A DNA stretch of 64,000 nucleotides, taken from Trifolium pratense (Eukaryota > Streptophyta > Magnoliopsida > Fabales > Fabaceae). Below, piece by piece: positions 36,022-46,728 of the stretch. A program made the position numbers and the translations under genes. The stretch covers positions 71,099,257-71,163,256 of the forward strand of contig NC_060060.1 of NCBI RefSeq assembly GCF_020283565.1. The letters run 5' to 3'. The notes below the pieces were generated by a model. The model saw nothing but the letters and a program-made list of their open reading frames with translations. It was not told the DNA's origin and searched no databases. Positions within the stretch are counted from its first letter, which is position 1; the number at the start of each line of letters is the position of its first letter.

Positions 36022-37910
36022 AGTACCAGGAACGAAACTAATATATATTCTTTAACCTTTTTTATTACCATAATTACAGTTAGTATTATTGAGTAAGAAA
36101 AAAGAGTCGGTGGGTTTAGGTAAGTCTCACAATAATTAACACAAAAAAAGTCTCACGAATAGAATATCACCGCCCGCAAAAATGTAAGAAACGGTTATGA
36201 TGTTTTTGTTGGAAAAATTAACAAACTTACAAAATTATCCTTTTATTTAAAATTGGTTTTAACAATAGAAAGTGGGCTTTTATGTAAATAACAAGTGGGA
36301 GTATGCTTGCTAATTTACTCCCACCCACATGTTTTAGGTGGGAGTAAGTTAACAGCCCCTTTATAATTTATCTTAATCCATCGTTATTTTTTGGCAAATG
36401 CTAACTAGTGCACCTGATACACTAGTTAAGAGTATAAATTTTAATTTTTTTAAAAATAATCTGTATTTTTATTTTCTAAAATATTTGTTAATTTACCTTT
36501 GTAATAAAAAAATATACGACATTTGGAATGTATAATTATGATTGAAAGAAGATGAAATGCTAGTCTATTATCTTCTGTGATTCACAAATAAAATTATCAA
36601 CTTTTATATATGTGATCATATAGTAAATTGTTATTCACTAATACTTTATTTATTCAATTGCATTGTAGAATGGCCACGGAAGCTTTGCTAGAGATATGAA
36701 GATTCAACAAGAGAATGAAAAACAAGCTGACCAACCTTATCTTGATGGCTGGCTCAAAAACACTCCACACAAGAATGAAAACATCAACCCAAACTCTAAT
36801 GCCGCTTACCTTGATGGATGGTTGAAAGATACCAAGGATCAAAAGGAAAAGACTACCCAAAATTCCAATCAAGTTTACCTTGATGGCTGGTTGAAAGATA
36901 GCCAAGCAAAGTCCACCCCCAACGCCAATCCAGCTTATCTTGATGGATGGTTAAAAGATGGCCAAAAAGCAAAATCCACCCCAAATGGAAACCAAGCTTA
37001 CCTTGATGGATGGTTGAAAGATAACCAAGCTAACAAGGCAAAATCCACCTCAAACTCCAACCAAGTTTACCTTGATGGCTGGTTGAAAGATAGCCAAACA
37101 AAGTCGACCACAAACTCCAACCTAGTTTACCTTGATGGATGGTTGAAAGATGGCCAAAAAGAAAAATCCAACCCCAACTCCAACCAAGTTTATCTTGATG
37201 GCTGGTTCAAAGATAGCCAAGAAAAATCCAACCCTAACTCCAATAAAATTTACCTTGATGGTTGGTTGAAAGACAACCAAGCAAAGCTGACCCCTAACTC
37301 CAAACAAGTTTACCTTGATGGATGGTTAAAAGATGGCCAAAAAGAAAAATCCAACCCCAACTCCAACCAAGCTTACCTTGATGGGTGGTTGAAAGATAGC
37401 CAAGCAAAATCTAACCCTAACTCCAATCAAATTTACCTTGATGGTTGGTTGAAAGACATCCAAGCAAAGTCCACCCCCAACTCCAACCAAGTTTACCTTG
37501 ATGGATGGTTGAAAGATGGCCAAAAAGAAAAATCCAACCCCAACTCCAACCAAGCTTACCTTGATGGCTGGTTGAAAGATAGCCAAGCAAAATCCAACCC
37601 TAACTCCAATCAAGTTTACCTTGATGGTTGGTTGAAAGACATCCAAGCAAAGTCGACCTCCAACTCCAACTAAGTTTATCTTGATGGATGGTTGAAAGAT
37701 GGCCAAAAGGAAACATCAACCCCTAACGTCAAGCAAGCTTACCTTGATGGATGGTTGAAAGATAGTCAAGTCGAGAAAACAAAATCCACCCCTAACTCCA
37801 ACCAAGTTTACCTTGATGGATGGTTGAAAGATAACCATGACAAATCCAACCCTAACTTCAATCATGTTTACCTTGATGGCTGGTTGAAAGACAACCAAGC
37901 AAAGTTGTAA

Positions 37911-39748
37911 CGCCCCATATTTTGTAAACTAGTATTTTCTTTATATTATTAATTTAAGTATTTTTATAAAATTTATTTGATCATTTAGTTATATTTTTAT
38001 AATAGTTTGTGAAATGTTTACTTTCTTGGAAATGAACTTTAGATAAAGAAAACCTATAATCTAATCTATTAATTTAATGTAAGTTATGGTTGAAATTTTA
38101 GAACAGGCAGTGTTAAAGTATACATCGTTAAAAATATGTCATTGTGATATCCTAATATTTCCTAATTATTTTAGGTGTGCTTTGATAGTATTTTTACCTT
38201 GTGTAGATTGATAATTAATATATTTTCTAGACTGTGAATTTAAGAAAAGTAATTTTAGATATCAATTATGAAATATTTTAGTAGGCTGTTATTAAATTTA
38301 GGACTTAAAATTCTACAGGATTTTGGACAGTGATTTAATCGACAATATAAATTTATATCTTAGAAAAAGAAAAGAAAAATATTTTTTATATCACAAAAAA
38401 ACTTATAAGCTAAAAGTTCTGTTTGATAATAATTATTAAAAGAGAGCTTATAACTTATTTTTCAAACAATATTTCAAGTAACTTATGAGTTTATAGCTTA
38501 TCATTTTTTCTTTGAATTTTACTCTTATCATCTTACTTGAAAAAAATTAAATATTAATTAAACGTATCTTTTTTATGTCATTTCATACTTATAAGCTAAT
38601 TTAACCGCTAATTTTACTAAACACCACAAATTCAATCAGCTAGCTTATTCGTTATAAGCTAAAATTTAGCTTATAAGCTATACGTTATAAGTTCATTCGT
38701 TATAAGCTAATTTATCAACTATCCCCTATTTTTTATCAAATAGAACCTTAAAAAGAAATTGATAAACTATTAGCAATTTTTTTGAAGCTGATCAGATAAG
38801 TATCAATTAACATACCGTACCAAAGTAACAACTAATATTGATTTTCAAATAACTATAACAATTTTCAAAATATAAGAGGCCGGTAGTTTGACTAATGCAC
38901 GTATGCCAATGCACAATTTTGATCACTAATATCTTTAATTCTCTATTAGTAAAAATTATAAAAACTTGATATTTTGAAAATATTCATCAAAACAAATCAA
39001 ACAAGATCTTGTATATTAATATTTATATCTATATATTATTAAAAAACATATGGTCAAAGCAAAATAAATGAATAGTATCATTTAGTCAAAATAGCTCTTA
39101 TAAAATGGGACGGATGGGAGTATATATTTAGACCATATTATGAATTAGATACATCAAACATTCTATGAATCTTGAAGGCAAACTTTTTTCTTATAATAAG
39201 GATCGGAGGGAGTAGTGTTTATATTTCTTATAGAATTGATTTATGTAAACAATATTATAGTCTATATACATCATTTTTATAATGAATCTAAAGTTTTCTT
39301 ATACTCCCTCTAGTCCTAATTATAAGAGAACTTTTACTTTTTAGGTACATTGAAATGCTAATGTATCTAAACTATAATATAGTCCAAATACATTAGTTTT
39401 CCAATGTACCTAAAAAGTGGAGTATATAGGACTAGAGCGAGTAATTTTTAAATTCATTGAAAATCTAATGTATTTATTCTATATTATAGGCTAGATACAT
39501 TGAATTCTCAATGTATCAAAAAAGTAGATGTTCTCAATGTAGTCAAACAAGTCATTTATTTTGGGACAGAGAGTAAGTCTTTTTTTGACTAAATTAAATA
39601 CTACGCCCTCGAATTAGATTCTCAATGTATCTAATGTATTTAGTATATATTATAGGCTAGATACATTGAATTCTCAATGTATCTAAAAAGTAGATGTTCT
39701 AGTGTGTTCACTTGTGATTATTATTTGTCGTTTTTCTTCTCATTCACC
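37911..39748. repeat. Copy 2 3' flank and copy 3 upstream region
   Basis: Near-identical to 17849-19688, with only scattered substitutions and a few indels. Contains the Stowaway-like MITE at 39304-39441 and the promoter palindromes. Confidence 0.8.
39304..39441. mobile_element. Stowaway-like foldback MITE, copy 3 promoter
   Basis: 138 bp, same ends as 19243-19380, flanked by TA. Confidence 0.78.
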
Positions 39749-39757
39749 TATAAAAAG
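39749..39757 (+). promoter_or_regulatory. Stranded TATA box of copy 3
   Basis: TATAAAAAG, with the promoter palindromes upstream, stops 5 bp before the Sirevirus insertion. The leader and exon 1 that it once served now start at 61606. Confidence 0.7.
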
Positions 39758-39762
39758 CACAC

Positions 39763-40852
39763 TGTTGGAACAAAATTGATTTAAAAATGTTTGCCCCTAA
39801 ATCTATAAAGGTTTTGATGATAACAAAGTATTAATAAACAATTGGAAGGACTAAAAATTTATTTTAAGTGCGCAGATATAAGCATCATATAAGCTCTGAG
39901 TGAAGTTCAGAGGATGTGAATTCAGAAGTTCACAAGCGCTCAGAAGATGTTGGACTTCAGAAGTTACAACCTTCAGAGGATGAAGTCTTCAGAACTTCTT
40001 GAGTGACTAAAGCGTCATCAACCTCTGAAGATCATTTTGATATCTGTGAAGATTCCCTTTGCAAGTCAACTCTTCTACCAATGAAGAAAAGGACCTTTCA
40101 AGCCTGATCAGTTCAGCTACCCTCTGTTTGTCTGTTCTAACTTGAGAACGTGGGCTTTCAGTTTTGTTAGCTGAATAAGGAAAGTCTTCTCTGCTGTAGT
40201 CAAAGTAACTGAAACTCTTTCTTAGTTTTGGATACAACCAAACTGCATCAAGACAGACTGCTTGAAGACAAAAGATTATCAACTCCAACGGCTCCTTTTG
40301 CAACGACTCTTTTCTAGTGATATATATACTAGAAGATTCAGCTACAACAAGATATACAATTATTAAGGATTGAACGTACGCTGAACAAACTCTGAACTTT
40401 GTGATATACAAGCTCTGAACCGCTGTTAAGTGTTTTTGCACTTTAGTCTAATACTCTGTACTCTTTGTATTGGCTCTCATTAGGTTCTATTAAGAGCATT
40501 TGTATATTGTTATATACTTTACTATTACTTGAGAAACTTAAGCTTGTGTGCTTAAGTGTGAAGTCTTAAGCTTGTGTGCTTGAGCATTGTTGAGAAGTCT
40601 CTTGCTTGTGTGCTTGAGCAGGTGTAATCTTGTGTGATTATAGTGAAATCCCTTGGAAGTGCAAGGGGACTGGACTACTCTCATTTTGTGAGAGGAACCA
40701 GTATAAATTGCTTGTGTGATTTCTCTCTCTCTCTCTTGTTATTATTTGTGTTATTTATCCGCTGCTAACGTAGTTGAGTTAAGAACTTGAAAAAGTTTTA
40801 ACTTAGCTAAAACACAATTCAACCCCCCCCTTCTTGTGTTTTCACACCTTCA
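39763..40852 (+). repeat. 5' LTR of the Sirevirus-like element
   Basis: TGTTGG...CCTTCA, 1090 bp. A cluster of TTCAGA(A/G) repeats occupies about 39895-40000, and 'cttgtgtgcttgag' repeats lie near 40540-40620. 'gatatatatactag' near 40318 could be its TATA box. The minus-strand ORF inside appears in both LTRs and is probably fortuitous. Confidence 0.92.
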
Positions 40853-40853
40853 A

Positions 40854-40872
40854 TTGGTATCTAGAGCTCTGG
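40854..40872 (+). other. Atypical primer binding site
   Basis: TTGGTATCTAGAGCTCTGG. It matches the initiator tRNA-Met complement TGGTATCAGAGC except for one inserted T after TGGTATC. Confidence 0.7.
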
Positions 40873-40922
40873 TCTGTTACTTTCACTTAACAGTGAGACA
40901 GTAAAGATCTTGTGAGAACACT

Positions 40923-43295
40923 ATGTCTGGAGGAGACGATAGTAGCACTAGAACCGGTGAGGCCAGTGGTGGTCCTAGAAATGCCTTTGGTTATGACTAC
41001 TTAAGTAATGAATCACATGAACATAGTGGCAATAGAAAAGCCCCTATATTCAATGGTGATGCATCATTATTTGAGTGGTGGAAGGAAAGACTGTATAGCA
41101 ATATTACTGCTATTGATCATGAGTTGTGGGATTTGGTTGAGCTGGGAGTAACTTTTGAAAACTTAAATGAACATGGAAGGTTGTCCATTGAGCATAGAAA
41201 GTTACTCACACCAGCTAACTTAAAAACCTACACTAAGCATCATAGAGTAAAGGACATTGTTGTTGGTGCTATTAGACATGAAGATTATGTCAGAATAGAG
41301 GACAAGTCTACTGCTAAATCTATCTTTGATTCTATGTGTGCTACCTATGATGGTAATGAAAAAGTTCAAGAGGCTAAAGCTAGTCTTTTGATAAGGCAAT
41401 ATGAACTATTCACTATGCAACAAGATGAAAACATTGAGACTATGTTTACAAGGTTTCAAATCCTTGTATCTGGTCTTAAAGCTCTTAAGAGAAGTTATTC
41501 CACCTATGACCATGTTCAGAAGATTCTGAGAAGTCTTCCTATTGCTTGGAGACCCAAGGTCACTGCAATAGAGGAAGCTCAAAATCTCAAGACTCTGAGT
41601 CTTGAAGCTCTGATAAGCAATCTCAGAAGCCATGAGATAGTTCTGGATGCTGACTCAGAAACTAAGAAGAAGTCCAAGTCAGTGGCTTTACAGTCAACTA
41701 GGACTACTTCTAAGGCTCTTAAGACTCAGCTTCTTGATATTGAAGAAGAATCTTCTGCTGATGGTCAAGAGGATGAGATGAATGAGGATGAGTTTGCTTT
41801 ATTCACCAAGTTTCAGCAATGGAACAGATTTAACAAAAGAAATTTCAGAGGTAACAGCTCCAGAAATTTTGTCAGCAAAAAGGATGATCAGAAGAACTGC
41901 TTCAACTGTAAGAAGCCAGGACACTTTATTGCTGATTGTCCAGAAATGTCTGCTAAAGACAAAAGCAAAAGATACAGCTCAAAGAAGCAACAATTCAAGA
42001 GCAAATTGAAAAAGAGTCTGATGGCTACTTTTGAAGAGCTATCATCTGAGGAAGAAGTTGAGGAAGAAGAAGAAGCAAATCTAGCCCTGATGGCTTCAAC
42101 TGACTCAGATGTAGACTCAGACGATGAATCAGAATCAGAATCAGATTCTGAAGTAACTGATGAGGTATTTTCTGACTGCTCTAAATCTCAACTTATAACT
42201 GCACTTAACAAGGTCATTGAGAAACATCTCAGAGTGTTAAGTAAACAAAAAGTTTTACAAGAAAAGCTTAACACTCTGACTGAACAAGCAGAACACTTTC
42301 AAGGTCTGTATCAAGAAACTCTGAATAGAGTAAATGACTTTGAAAAGGGTTGTGCTGTTTGTCACAAACCTATTGATGAGCAGGAAATAGCTCTTCAACA
42401 GTTTGTGCATCTCAACCTTGGTAAGAGCAAAGCTGCTAATCTTGTTTATAATGTCATGAGACATAGAGGAGAGGGACTTGGCTATGAATATGGTAGAACA
42501 TATTCAAAGCTGAAGACCTCTGCCAAAAAGGTTGGAAAATCTTGGGTTTATTATGTTGTTCCACAAAGTGAAGAGGGAAAGAATCCTGGTAGTGTTGAAA
42601 ATGACAAAGATGATCTGAGTGATTTAGAAGCTGACAGCTCAGAGGAACCCAGTTCCTCAGGATCTGGAGAAAGATGTTCAGAAGATAGAAGTTGTTCAGA
42701 ACCTGAGAACATCAGTTCAGAAGTTCTGAAAGCTTCAACATCTGAAACTTCAAATTCTGGATCCAAAGGAACTTCAGTACCTGAAGCTAGTCAATCTAAA
42801 AGATCAGAAGTTTTTAAAAGAAAAAATTCCAAATCTCAGATGGAGTACAGGACTCAGATTATTTATGATTCTAGAGTCAGTAGATATAATCAATCAGAAC
42901 ATGGGATTGGTGATAGATACAAACCCTGGAATCATAAACAATCCAAATCCTGGAATAATAACAGATTTCAAAAGAAAAGGTTTCAAAAAGGTTATTATTC
43001 CAAACCAAGATCTTTCTCCAACACTAGACAACATAATAAGCATTTGTGGACTAACAAGCGTGGACCCAGAAGATGGGTACCAAAAGCTGAAATTATGTAC
43101 CATTCAGATTTACCAACTAGGAAAGGATATGTCCTACCTAGAGTGTGGAAACAAGTCTTATGCAAAGGAAGAAGGGCTTATGTCCTAGACCAATGGTTGA
43201 CTCAAGTTAACAATCAGAACTTGGAAAATGAAGAGGAAGAATACTGGGATGACTTTATCATTAATCTTGATGAAAAGTTCTATCGCAATGATTAA
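40923..43295 (+). CDS. gag: Sirevirus Gag polyprotein
   Basis: 790 aa; forms the virus-like particle core and packages element RNA. The ATG is the first in the open frame, 70 bp after the 5' LTR. A copia-type gag domain spans roughly residues 40-245 ('PIFNGDASLFEWWKERL' near 40; 'LRSLPIAWRPKVTAIEEA' near 200). One zinc knuckle, CFNCKKPGHFIADCP, is at about 326. Then come a basic tract, an acidic Ser/Glu tract (about 365-420), a coiled-coil-like part and a second acidic serine-rich tract (about 555-630). A long C-terminal extension is usual for Sireviruses. It ends in TAA at 43293. Pol follows in the -1 frame, open from 43292. Apparently intact. Confidence 0.9.
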   Translation: MSGGDDSSTRTGEASGGPRNAFGYDYLSNESHEHSGNRKAPIFNGDASLFEWWKERLYSNITAIDHELWDLVELGVTFENLNEHGRLSIEHRKLLTPANLKTYTKHHRVKDIVVGAIRHEDYVRIEDKSTAKSIFDSMCATYDGNEKVQEAKASLLIRQYELFTMQQDENIETMFTRFQILVSGLKALKRSYSTYDHVQKILRSLPIAWRPKVTAIEEAQNLKTLSLEALISNLRSHEIVLDADSETKKKSKSVALQSTRTTSKALKTQLLDIEEESSADGQEDEMNEDEFALFTKFQQWNRFNKRNFRGNSSRNFVSKKDDQKNCFNCKKPGHFIADCPEMSAKDKSKRYSSKKQQFKSKLKKSLMATFEELSSEEEVEEEEEANLALMASTDSDVDSDDESESESDSEVTDEVFSDCSKSQLITALNKVIEKHLRVLSKQKVLQEKLNTLTEQAEHFQGLYQETLNRVNDFEKGCAVCHKPIDEQEIALQQFVHLNLGKSKAANLVYNVMRHRGEGLGYEYGRTYSKLKTSAKKVGKSWVYYVVPQSEEGKNPGSVENDKDDLSDLEADSSEEPSSSGSGERCSEDRSCSEPENISSEVLKASTSETSNSGSKGTSVPEASQSKRSEVFKRKNSKSQMEYRTQIIYDSRVSRYNQSEHGIGDRYKPWNHKQSKSWNNNRFQKKRFQKGYYSKPRSFSNTRQHNKHLWTNKRGPRRWVPKAEIMYHSDLPTRKGYVLPRVWKQVLCKGRRAYVLDQWLTQVNNQNLENEEEEYWDDFIINLDEKFYRND

Positions 43296-43639
43296 AGTTG
43301 TTTCTCATACAGCCTACCACTCAAAGAAGTATCATGAATCACTCATGGTATTTAGATAGTGGATGTTCGAGGCATATGACTGGTGACAAACAACTATTTT
43401 CTAAGCTGACTATGAAAGAAGGAGGATCTGTTGGCTTTGGAGGTAATCAAAAAGGAAAGATAATAGGTACAGGTACAGTAGGTAATTCTTCCCTATCTAT
43501 TAATGATGTTTGGTTAGTTGATGGACTCAAACATAACCTATTGAGCATAAGTCAATTTTGCGACAATGGTTATGTAGTTGTCTTTAATAAGGAATCATGT
43601 ACTGTGTCTAAACAATCTGATAACTCCATGGTATTCAAA
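43292..43639 (+). pseudogene. pol: Sirevirus pol, N-terminal part (protease)
   Basis: Open frame carrying WYLDSGCSRHMTG, the copia aspartic protease active-site block (D of DSG), and 'GLKHNLLSISQFCDNGY', the usual segment before the integrase zinc finger. It is cut at 43639 by the nested LTR element. The apparent ORF end at 43666 lies in that LTR. The insertion plus its duplication is 9705 bp, a multiple of three, and the rest of pol resumes in the same phase at 53345. Its frame is shifted by -1 from gag, with TGA just upstream at 43289. Translation would need a frameshift, a bypass or a separate start. Confidence 0.85.
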
Positions 43640-46600
43640 TGTAACACCCCGTTTTTCAAAGCATAAAAAGGGGTATTATTTTTTTTTTTTAAAACACGCT
43701 TAAATAAAATGGCGCGCGTGAACGCCCGCAGCTATCTCGGCAATTCGTCATTCAATAGAAAATAAATATAACATCAACACATTATATTACAGGGCTTCCT
43801 CGAAGCAAAGTGTGTACCTGAATAATTTACATACAACGGATATAGCAAGTTCATCAACCAAAAAGACACGAGTCATGAACCGAATATATCACAAGGCCCA
43901 ACGGCACTAACATGTCTGAGTATAATGTATAAAACATACAGTCATCCCAAAATATAAACTAGGCCCTAAGCCTACCAAAATGTAGCCTAACAAGCGCTAC
44001 TCTCTACACTCCGGGATAGTCCACGAAGTCCTCGCCGTCCACACGGCCTACGGTCTCAGATGGCGCTCCATCGTCTGGGGGTGGGAGGAGCCCGCGATAT
44101 GGCATGCAAAATAAGGGTCACCAACTGGAAACAAGTAATAAAATACCGAATACACATACCAGAATAGAAAGCGGTAAACACTTATCACATCCTCACACCA
44201 AGAAGAATAAATAAAGTGCACACATACCCTAATGCAAGACCTCTAATGAATGGTTGTGGCACAATCACCCAGATCGAATGCCACATGCATGAATTCCGGA
44301 AAAAGGTGGATTACACCCGGCACAATCACCCAGATCAAATGCCAACTCAATTGGTGGATACTCCGGAGTACAATCACCCAGATCAAATACCGGCTCCATT
44401 AACGGCGGTACAATCACCCAGATCAAATACCGTCTCCGTTAAAGGCGGAAGTATCACCCGGTACAATCACCCAGATCAAATACCGACAATGTTTGCATGA
44501 GCATACGTCCCTACATATACTAATGCAACAAACATACACATATTCATAACCACATGTCAACACATATACTTCCCACCTATACGTAAGACAAATAACATCG
44601 AAAACAACCAAGCACACAAGCATGGAACCACAACAAGCATAACCACAAGCATACCCTAATGCTATTGACGGAAATAAAAAGGTGCCCTTACCTCGGCAAT
44701 GCTTCCAACCAAAAACCACAACGTTTCACACTATCTACCGTTTCGCGTTTCCTAAAAATAACGAGCGGACAATGCATAAGTTTCTCCCAAAATATCTTAA
44801 CGAAACTAAACCTATCAACAAAGGTCTAGAGGTGTCTAAGGCACTTCCTAACACTCTCGGATATTATTTCCGAGTCCTCCCCATAGTGATTAAAAATTCC
44901 CGAAGTTAAATACACTATTTTTCACCAAACAAACACATATTCGACAAAATAGTTTTCAAACTAAAATGACCATAACTAATTCAACTCTTGTCCACTCGAG
45001 ACGAACCATACGCCAAACTCTTCGTCTCGAAAAGACGGATCAAATGGTTAAGTTTTGAGGGAACTGAAACAATTTTAAATGGACGAAAATGCCCCTGCAC
45101 AGTTCGTCCAGAATTGGAATAGTTTCAAAATCATTGTTTTTCAAAATCAAACATAGTTTAAAACACTTAAATCATCACTAGTTTTCCCTCAATGATCAAA
45201 TACACACTAAATCGTTGTGAATTCAAGAATACCATTTTTCTTCAAAACTTTGCAAATCTTTTCTTTTCACATAAAACCCCAAAACATTATTTTCATTTCA
45301 AAACCCTAGTATTAATCAACTAGCTCCCAAAATAATTTAATTGAACTCTCAAAACATTTTCAAAACACAAGCCACAATTCATAGAAGTTTCCTCAAAATA
45401 TCTCATGAACACACAAAAACAAATTTCTTGTTTTTCCAAACTAAACCATTTCTCATATATCCATTTCACTTAAAATTCTAAAAACAACATCATTAACGCA
45501 AACATCAAACAAATTTTCATGTTCTTGATCAATAGAAAAGTTTTCATCAAAACCCTAGGTAAGAATTTCATGAGATTCTCATCCATCCATGGAAATCAAA
45601 ATAACTAAGCCTAAATCCCTTAGTTAAACTCTCATGAACAACTTCTATGTAACAAAAACCATTTATGAATCATTTCTAACATTTTCGTCTCAAGAACATA
45701 AACTATAATTTCATCAAACTCTATGAGTTTGGCCAACTAAGAGATGAAAGGAACTCTAGTTACCTTAGAGAAGAAAGTCCTTGCAATTCCTATGATGCAA
45801 CAAGCTTGAAATGAGATGAAATGGTGAAGGATTGAAAATTTTGGTGATGGAGGAAAGGAAGAAAGAAAGCCACGGCAATGAGAGAAAGAATGAGAGTCTT
45901 TGTGATATTTTCTAAGTACAAAACAATGACCAAAGTCATCCTATGTAAAGGCATCATGATCATTCCTAGCCATAGGATCAAATAGTGCCACTAAAGCAAG
46001 ATTAAACCCTAACCATTGGATCGATCCAAGTCTATCCTCTTAAGATATTTTCTTTCTCTCATGAGAACTCACGCCTCACAGACGAGTCGCATTACGCTTA
46101 CGGACCAAACTCGCGAAACTAAAAAATTTAGAAACTAAACGTTCGCCTTAAACGATTTCCAAAAATTATCGCGAAACAGTTTTCCTCGACTGTATTTTTC
46201 ATTCCTAATTCTTAAAAATATTCTAAAGTCATATCCCAACTCAAGCCGATATATAAAGTTCCCATCTAAAATATAAACGGATTCGGAGTTAACGAAAATT
46301 CGGAACAGCGGGTAAACTATTGCCCGTTTTTTCAAAAACTAGAATAACGCGAAAAATAAAATTCCAAGGATACAAGAACATCCTCCTTCCTATAAGAAGA
46401 CTAGGAAAATAAACCCCGTGCCATTCCGACACTCGAGCACAAAACAGGCACGATCTCAGCAAACTATGTCGTTATAACGACGATACTCGAACTAATAACC
46501 TTCAAACCCTAATTAACCTATCCACAACCCATGGTCTTTCAATCGAAGAACCTAAAAATCATTCCTTAGCTCAACAAACAAACTTCGGAATCGAAATCTA

Positions 46601-46728
46601 CGCGAAAAACTAAGCAAAATAGGTTCCGGGTGCAAAAATCCCTAAAAGGTCAACAAAAGTCAACCCTCACAAACCAAGCCTGCGCGCGTTGTGCCAGGAC
46701 CAGAACCTACAGGATTATGGGTCTTACA
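43640..46728 (-). repeat. 3' LTR (minus) of the nested LARD
   Basis: Starts TGTAACACCCC and ends GGGTCTTACA on the plus strand. A minisatellite lies at about 44262-44490. The several short ORFs recur in the partner LTR and show no domain. Confidence 0.9.
44262..44490. repeat. LTR minisatellite, ACAATCACCCAGATC type
   Basis: Five spaced copies of '(g/t)acaatcacccagatcaaa' followed by 't(a/g)cc', repeated in the partner LTR at about 50873-51101. The resulting 'YNHPDQIP' peptide ORF is a by-product. Confidence 0.8.

Larger units (their letters stand above)
19994..36359. mobile_element. Foldback MITE of copy 2 intron, split
   Basis: The same intronic MITE as at 15666-16297. The outer LTR element is inserted inside it, so its two halves are 19994-20291 and 36027-36359. 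Confidence 0.6.
19755..37910 (+). pseudogene. YLDGWLKD repeat gene copy 2, inactivated
   Basis: Exon 1 (19755-19808) and exon 2 (36669-37910) align with copy 1 without length change; exon 2 is 1242 nt in both. Three lesions are visible. The start ATG reads AGG at 19755. Codon CAA of linker 16 reads TAA at 37671-37673, after which the same frame stays open to 37910. The intron has grown to 16.9 kb by a nested LTR insertion at 20292-36021. Splice donor and acceptor are unchanged. A 325-codon open stretch from the internal ATG at 36696 would lack a signal peptide. A few missense changes (for example K to N near 37030) also separate it from copy 1. A secreted product is unlikely. Confidence 0.85.

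Noticed and set aside
36696..37673. 325-codon ORF of copy 2 as an independent gene
   Set aside because: It is exon 2 of a damaged two-exon gene. The internal ATG would remove the secretion signal and the end is a nonsense codon.
40007..40441. 144-codon minus-strand ORF in the Sirevirus LTR (also 60760-61194)
   Set aside because: Antisense to the LTR, present twice by LTR duplication, no recognisable motif. Less persuasive than the 59564-59926 ORF, which has its own signals.
44262..44490. Five spaced 'caatcacccagatc' repeats as a possible CRISPR or regulatory array
   Set aside because: LTR minisatellite with short non-unique spacing; same array in both LTRs.
44216..44909. Short ORFs in the nested LARD LTR (repeated at 50827-51520)
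   Set aside because: Created by the minisatellite and LTR duplication. No start context or domain.
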